Source: JAFGIT01 sp016929465 [NCBI: Candidatus Coatesbacteria bacterium]
GTDB taxonomy: Bacteria; B130-G9
Length of the DNA: 10,065 bases
Direction of reading: 5' to 3'
Assembly: GCA_016929465.1 (NCBI GenBank)
Contig: JAFGIT010000252.1
Coordinates: 1-10,065 of the forward strand
Part shown: one piece after another, positions 6,852-10,065 of the stretch
How the letters are laid out: the number at the start of each line of letters is the position of its first letter
Position numbering within the stretch: the first letter of the stretch is position 1
Made by a program: the position numbers and the translations under genes
Notes under the pieces: generated by a model
What the model saw: the letters and a program-made list of their open reading frames with translations, nothing else
Told to the model about the DNA's origin: nothing
Databases searched by the model: none

Positions 6852-8375
6852 TTAATTTGCGGATTTATTCTCTTCCGGGTCCGTAGCGGAACCGTGGTGA
6901 TGCATGGCGTGAGAGTGCAATTTCGCCTGCGCCTGCTCATCGTGCTTGGCATCAGCCTTACTCCCGAAGACCCAATGCCAACCGATCGTCACCCCGCTCT
7001 TGATAAATTTGACAAGCGCGTCCCAGCTCTTTATCTGTCCCAGATATGAAATCACGGTCTTGGGCCGCATATAGAACCGCCTGAGCGCATTGCTGTACGC
7101 TGTGTCCAGCTCCTCTGCCGTCCAACCATGCGGGATGAAGACCACCTTGTGCTTATTCATGTCATGCCAATCGCCAACGACCTCGCCGTACTGCTCGACG
7201 TTCTCGCTGATCGGCGTGCCGGGGAACGGCACAAAGAGGTGTATCTGGAAGTCATCGACGTGTTCCTTTAGCGCGAACCGGACCGTCTCCTCAAGTTCCT
7301 CCTTCGTCTGGGTCGGGAGGCCCGCCATATAGTACCCTCTGGTCCGGATGCCGGCCTTGTGAGTCATGTTAAGCGCCTTGCGCACCTTCTCGATGTTCGT
7401 GCCTTTGTTCACGAATTTGAGCAGCCGCGGCGAAGCCGCCTCGAGGCCATAGGAAATTTGCCAACAGCCCGCTTTTTTCGCTAGCTTCAGCATCTCCTCA
7501 TTTACGAGGTCAACTCGCGAGACGCAGGTCCAGGTTATATCCATCTTCTCCCGTATCATCCCCTCGCAAATCGTGTGGAATCGCTCCTTGGAGAATGTCA
7601 TGTTGTCGTCGTAGAATTTGAGCTCCCGAATCCCGTACTCATTGATCAAATGCCTGACGGCATTCAGGACGTAGTCTGCACTGAAGAACCTTATCCTGCT
7701 CCCAAAGACGTTTTTGGAGCAGAATGTGCACTGCGCCGGGCAGCCTCTCGTCGTGTAGAGCGCCGCCACGGGCAGTCTTCCGAACGAGTGTGCCGGCGGG
7801 GTGTATATCTCGGGGAATCTCTCGAGAAGGTCCCAGGCCTGAAGCGGCAGATGGTCCAAACTGTCGAGGTATTCGCGCGCGGGAGTACGATACGTGCCCT
7901 CCCCGTTCCTGAGGATGAGCCCATTGACGCTGTCGAACGTGCGCTTGCCCCGGAACGCCTCCATCAGCTCGAGCACGGTCACTTCGCCTTCCCCTATCGA
8001 GCCGACATCGAAAACGGGATACCTTCTCATCGTCTCCTCGGGAGCCGCTGATAGGTGCGGTCCTCCAATCGCGACGCGGATGGAGTTGTCCGCATCCTTG
8101 ATCCCGGATGCGAACTCAGCTGCATTGCTGATCGAAAGCGTTACGGCCGTCACTCCTACGACGCTCGGGTTGTGCGACAGGGCCTTCTCTATAGCCTGCT
8201 CGTATGAAAGCCCTTGAGCCTCGGCATCGACTATCGCGGTCTCAATACCGGCTTCCCGCGTTACGGCGGCCAGGTTCAGAAGCCCCAGAGGAGCGACGTT
8301 ATTGCTTGTCTGTTGAAGATAGCAGTACTGCTCCCACGAGGTGAGGGGCGGATTTACAAGAACTAGCTCGGCCAA
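6852..8375 (-). CDS. B12-binding-domain radical SAM protein (BchE-like) with His-rich tail
   Basis: The 507-residue cytoplasmic enzyme has an N-terminal cobalamin-binding-type Rossmann domain (about 1-150; PLGLLNLAAVTREAG, then IGGPHLSAAPEE and SIGEGE). It lacks the DxHxxG cobalamin-ligand motif, as is usual in this class. The radical SAM core (about 200-400) has the cluster motif CPAQCTFC (Cys212, Cys216, Cys219), which binds a 4Fe-4S cluster that cleaves S-adenosylmethionine. ELKFYDDNMTFSKERF (251-266), YGLEAASPRLLKFVNKG (309-325) and FVPFPGTPISE (381-391) are further typical blocks. The helical C-terminal part (LRRFYMRPKTV) is common in BchE-like proteins. The last 30 residues are His/Glu/Asp-rich (HDEQ..HSHAMHHHGS). 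The reaction is unknown; relatives perform methylation, cyclisation or oxidation. The TTG start at 8375 is preceded by a strong GGAGG and no better start exists. It lies 59 nt after the other radical SAM gene and 15 nt before the S55 gene. Confidence 0.9.
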   Translation of the reverse strand: MAELVLVNPPLTSWEQYCYLQQTSNNVAPLGLLNLAAVTREAGIETAIVDAEAQGLSYEQAIEKALSHNPSVVGVTAVTLSISNAAEFASGIKDADNSIRVAIGGPHLSAAPEETMRRYPVFDVGSIGEGEVTVLELMEAFRGKRTFDSVNGLILRNGEGTYRTPAREYLDSLDHLPLQAWDLLERFPEIYTPPAHSFGRLPVAALYTTRGCPAQCTFCSKNVFGSRIRFFSADYVLNAVRHLINEYGIRELKFYDDNMTFSKERFHTICEGMIREKMDITWTCVSRVDLVNEEMLKLAKKAGCWQISYGLEAASPRLLKFVNKGTNIEKVRKALNMTHKAGIRTRGYYMAGLPTQTKEELEETVRFALKEHVDDFQIHLFVPFPGTPISENVEQYGEVVGDWHDMNKHKVVFIPHGWTAEELDTAYSNALRRFYMRPKTVISYLGQIKSWDALVKFIKSGVTIGWHWVFGSKADAKHDEQAQAKLHSHAMHHHGSATDPEENKSAN

Positions 8376-8382
8376 AAATAAA

Positions 8383-8387
8383 CCTCC
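8383..8387 (-). promoter_or_regulatory. Ribosome-binding site that fixes the TTG start of the second radical SAM gene
   Basis: A perfect GGAGG on the minus strand lies 7 nt before TTG 8375. The protein begins AELVLVNPP, the expected first beta strand of the B12-binding domain. No in-frame ATG lies nearby, so TTG is the start. Confidence 0.8.
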
Positions 8388-8434
8388 GGCATCAATTCAG
8401 AGACAATTCGAATCGCCGATCTGCCGCTCTCGGA

Positions 8435-9982
8435 CTAGTGATAGATGACTTCGCGCGTGGTTTCCTCTTCGTAGGGAATGTCACTTCCGATATCAGCGGA
8501 ACGCGCCTTTGGGACATCTCTATCACGAGCTTGCGCTACCAGTATATCCACACCGTTGACGTATGTGAAATTCTTGAGCGTGTCGAATAGCTTGAATCCG
8601 TTACGACGACACAAGGCGAAATATTTGAAGAAGTTAACAATGAAGCGGTGCTTCTGGTACCAGAACTGGGAGAAGATCTTCCTCAGGGTGATCCCTGTGA
8701 GAACCCGTGTCTGGAACCACCCGATCGTATATGGGCCGATGTAAGGCGTGGTTATGAACGAGATACGCGTGATATCGACGACTTCCTTGTCCCATCGGTT
8801 GCCCATGCGACCGCCGAGCTCGTTGAGCTTATCTACTGCCTTGGTATTCGGAAGAGGCTTCCAAACGTGGAAAACGGTCGTCTCGGGTTTGATTCGACGT
8901 GCGAGAAGCTTCGTCTTCTTCAGTGTCTTGCGGGTCTCGCCGGGGCCGCCCACGCAGAAATACGCTGTCAGGGCCAGATTATACTTCCGGCATAGCTCAA
9001 CGGTATATTCAATCTGCTCAGAAGTGAGCTTCTTCTCATAGACTTTATTGCGAATGAAATCGTCCCCACTCTCGATCCCCGTCCTGACCTTCACGCAGCC
9101 GGTCTCGTGGAGCAGTCTCGCTCTCTCCTCATCCAGCTCGTCGATGCGGGAGTAGATCGAATACGGCAATCTTCCGACGAGGTCCAGCCGCTCGAACTCC
9201 TCCAGGAAGCTCCTCATCCAGCGGCGATTTATCGTAAAGACGGGGTCCCACATCCAGGCTATACGGAAATAAGGCCCGCCATATCGGTCCCAATTCTCGC
9301 GCACCTGCCGCGCATAGACGACCGGATCGAGAAAACGTATCCCGACACCGGTTCTCTTTCTAACTATCGTCGCAGAGCAATAAGTGCAGCCGTGCGGACA
9401 ATTCCGTTGACCGATGAATGGGAACATCTGGAAAGTCTCGAGATGCTTGTCGAATTCGCACCAGAACTTCCAGTCAGGCGCCGGGAGCTTCGCAAGATCC
9501 TCGATTGCAGGCCTGATAGGATTCTCCACAACCATGTCACCATCTCGGAACCAGATGCCTTTTAATCCCTCGAGGCTCGTTCGCGACTCCAGTCGATCGA
9601 GATACTCCTCGGTCGCATACTCGCCGTCGCCGATACATATCGCATCGACAGGAAGTTCGTCAAAGACCTTCCGCTGGGTGATCGTGGCGTGATGGCCGCC
9701 TCCGATGATCTTGACCGATGGGTCTATCCTGCGAGCCTCCTCGAGAATCTCCTTAGCGGAGAAACCATGTGTGCTCAGGAGAGTTATCCCGATTACATCG
9801 GGCTTGAAATGGTACATCTCCTGCTTCAAGCGCTCGCGCCAACCGCTACGACAAAATGCAAAATCCAATATTCTTGCCTGATGATGTGTCCGCTTGACCA
9901 GGTAAGTCGCAATCGAAACGAGGCCGAGATTAATCGTGAAATACTCGCCACCCGTCGAGGGAGTTAAGAAAAGTACGCGCAT
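8435..9982 (-). CDS. B12-binding-domain radical SAM protein
   Basis: The 515-residue cytoplasmic enzyme has the same architecture as its downstream neighbour but is clearly diverged from it. The N-terminal Rossmann domain (1-150) starts MRVLFLTPSTGGEY and includes DVIGITLLSTHGFSAKEIL (62-80), IIGGGHHATITQ (92-103) and ICIGDGEYATEE (115-126). The radical SAM core (about 185-400) carries CPHGCTYC (Cys195, Cys199, Cys202), binding the 4Fe-4S cluster. Further blocks are AWMWDPVFTINRRWMRSFLE, TGIESGDDFIRNKVYEK and FCVGGPGETRKTL; the last is the usual GxPGET block. The C-terminal region contains a basic, aromatic-rich stretch (FWYQKHRFIVNFFKYFALC) that may contact membrane or a large substrate. The catalysed reaction cannot be told. 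ATG 9982 follows a purine-rich GGTGGAAGAAG. It ends with TAG, 59 nt before the next gene. Confidence 0.9.
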   Translation of the reverse strand: MRVLFLTPSTGGEYFTINLGLVSIATYLVKRTHHQARILDFAFCRSGWRERLKQEMYHFKPDVIGITLLSTHGFSAKEILEEARRIDPSVKIIGGGHHATITQRKVFDELPVDAICIGDGEYATEEYLDRLESRTSLEGLKGIWFRDGDMVVENPIRPAIEDLAKLPAPDWKFWCEFDKHLETFQMFPFIGQRNCPHGCTYCSATIVRKRTGVGIRFLDPVVYARQVRENWDRYGGPYFRIAWMWDPVFTINRRWMRSFLEEFERLDLVGRLPYSIYSRIDELDEERARLLHETGCVKVRTGIESGDDFIRNKVYEKKLTSEQIEYTVELCRKYNLALTAYFCVGGPGETRKTLKKTKLLARRIKPETTVFHVWKPLPNTKAVDKLNELGGRMGNRWDKEVVDITRISFITTPYIGPYTIGWFQTRVLTGITLRKIFSQFWYQKHRFIVNFFKYFALCRRNGFKLFDTLKNFTYVNGVDILVAQARDRDVPKARSADIGSDIPYEEETTREVIYH

Positions 9983-10000
9983 CTTCTTCCACCAAACCGC

Positions 10001-10065
10001 TTAAGAAGTCCTTGGGCCCAACACCTGGATCCACAACCCTATTGCGAGGTCCAGTACTATAATAG
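10001..10065 (-). CDS. Possible 3' end of an upstream gene (uncertain)
   Basis: A short open frame enters from the right edge and stops at TAA 10003-10001, reading about IIVLDLAIGLWIQVLGPRTS. This is a hydrophobic C-terminus, 18 nt before the radical SAM ATG at 9982, with the ribosome-binding purines in the gap, which is typical operon spacing. A second open frame from the edge runs to TAA 9932-9930 (ending DGWRVFHD) but would overlap the radical SAM gene by 53 nt. Only about 20 to 44 codons are visible, so neither can be identified and both may be chance. Confidence 0.25.
   Translation of the reverse strand, partial: IIVLDLAIGLWIQVLGPRTS

Noticed and set aside
7575-8051. A 158-codon plus-strand frame inside the second radical SAM gene
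   Set aside because: It is antisense to the B12-binding and radical SAM core, has no recognisable motif and no ribosome-binding site; long antisense frames are common in this base composition.
1-10065. CRISPR arrays, tRNA or rRNA genes, transposases, phage genes, toxin-antitoxin pairs
   Set aside because: No regular repeat-spacer pattern, cloverleaf-like sequence, or protein with transposase, integrase or toxin features was seen on either strand.

Overview
All recognisable genes in this window lie on the minus strand, so transcription runs from the right edge to the left edge. The proteins point to a Gram-negative-type (diderm) bacterium. There are two lipoprotein signal peptides, one on a LolB-like outer-membrane assembly protein, plus Sec-exported proteins and the non-mevalonate isoprenoid pathway. 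Base composition is moderate to slightly GC-rich by eye. The mix of cobalamin radical SAM enzymes, an S55-type exported protease-like protein and a long beta-propeller/Ig-like exported protein resembles genomes of uncultured bacterial phyla and delta-proteobacteria-like lineages. I cannot assign a phylum from this window.

Layout in transcription order, right to left. (1) The right edge (about 10001-10065) may hold the 3' end of an unseen gene. (2) 9982-8435 and 8375-6852 are two B12-binding-domain radical SAM proteins; the second starts at TTG behind a perfect GGAGG. (3) 6836-4938 is a SpoIVB-like (S55) exported protein. It is split by one in-frame TGA at 5562-5564 into a 424-residue part and a 192-residue ORF in the same frame. 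(4) 4890-2689 is a secreted beta-propeller protein with a C-terminal Ig-like region. (5) A 152-bp gap (2537-2688) holds a weak extended -10 promoter candidate and a spaced inverted repeat. (6) 2536-1232 is a TPR lipoprotein, 1248-448 a LolB/DUF4292-like lipoprotein overlapping it by 17 nt, and 419 to the left edge is the N-terminal 139 codons of ispE.

The left block (TPR lipoprotein, LolB-like lipoprotein, ispE) is a housekeeping-type arrangement that recalls the lolB-ispE neighbourhood of gamma-proteobacteria. The right block (two radical SAM enzymes, S55 protein, propeller protein) is tightly spaced and probably one operon. Cytoplasmic radical chemistry beside two exported proteins is suggestive, but no substrate can be named. 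The most notable feature is the single in-frame TGA in the S55 gene: coding-like sequence continues in the same frame and a perfect 7-bp hairpin lies 14 nt past the stop. A nonsense mutation, a sequencing error, gene fission and recoding all remain possible. I saw no CRISPR array, tRNA, rRNA, insertion sequence or prophage gene.
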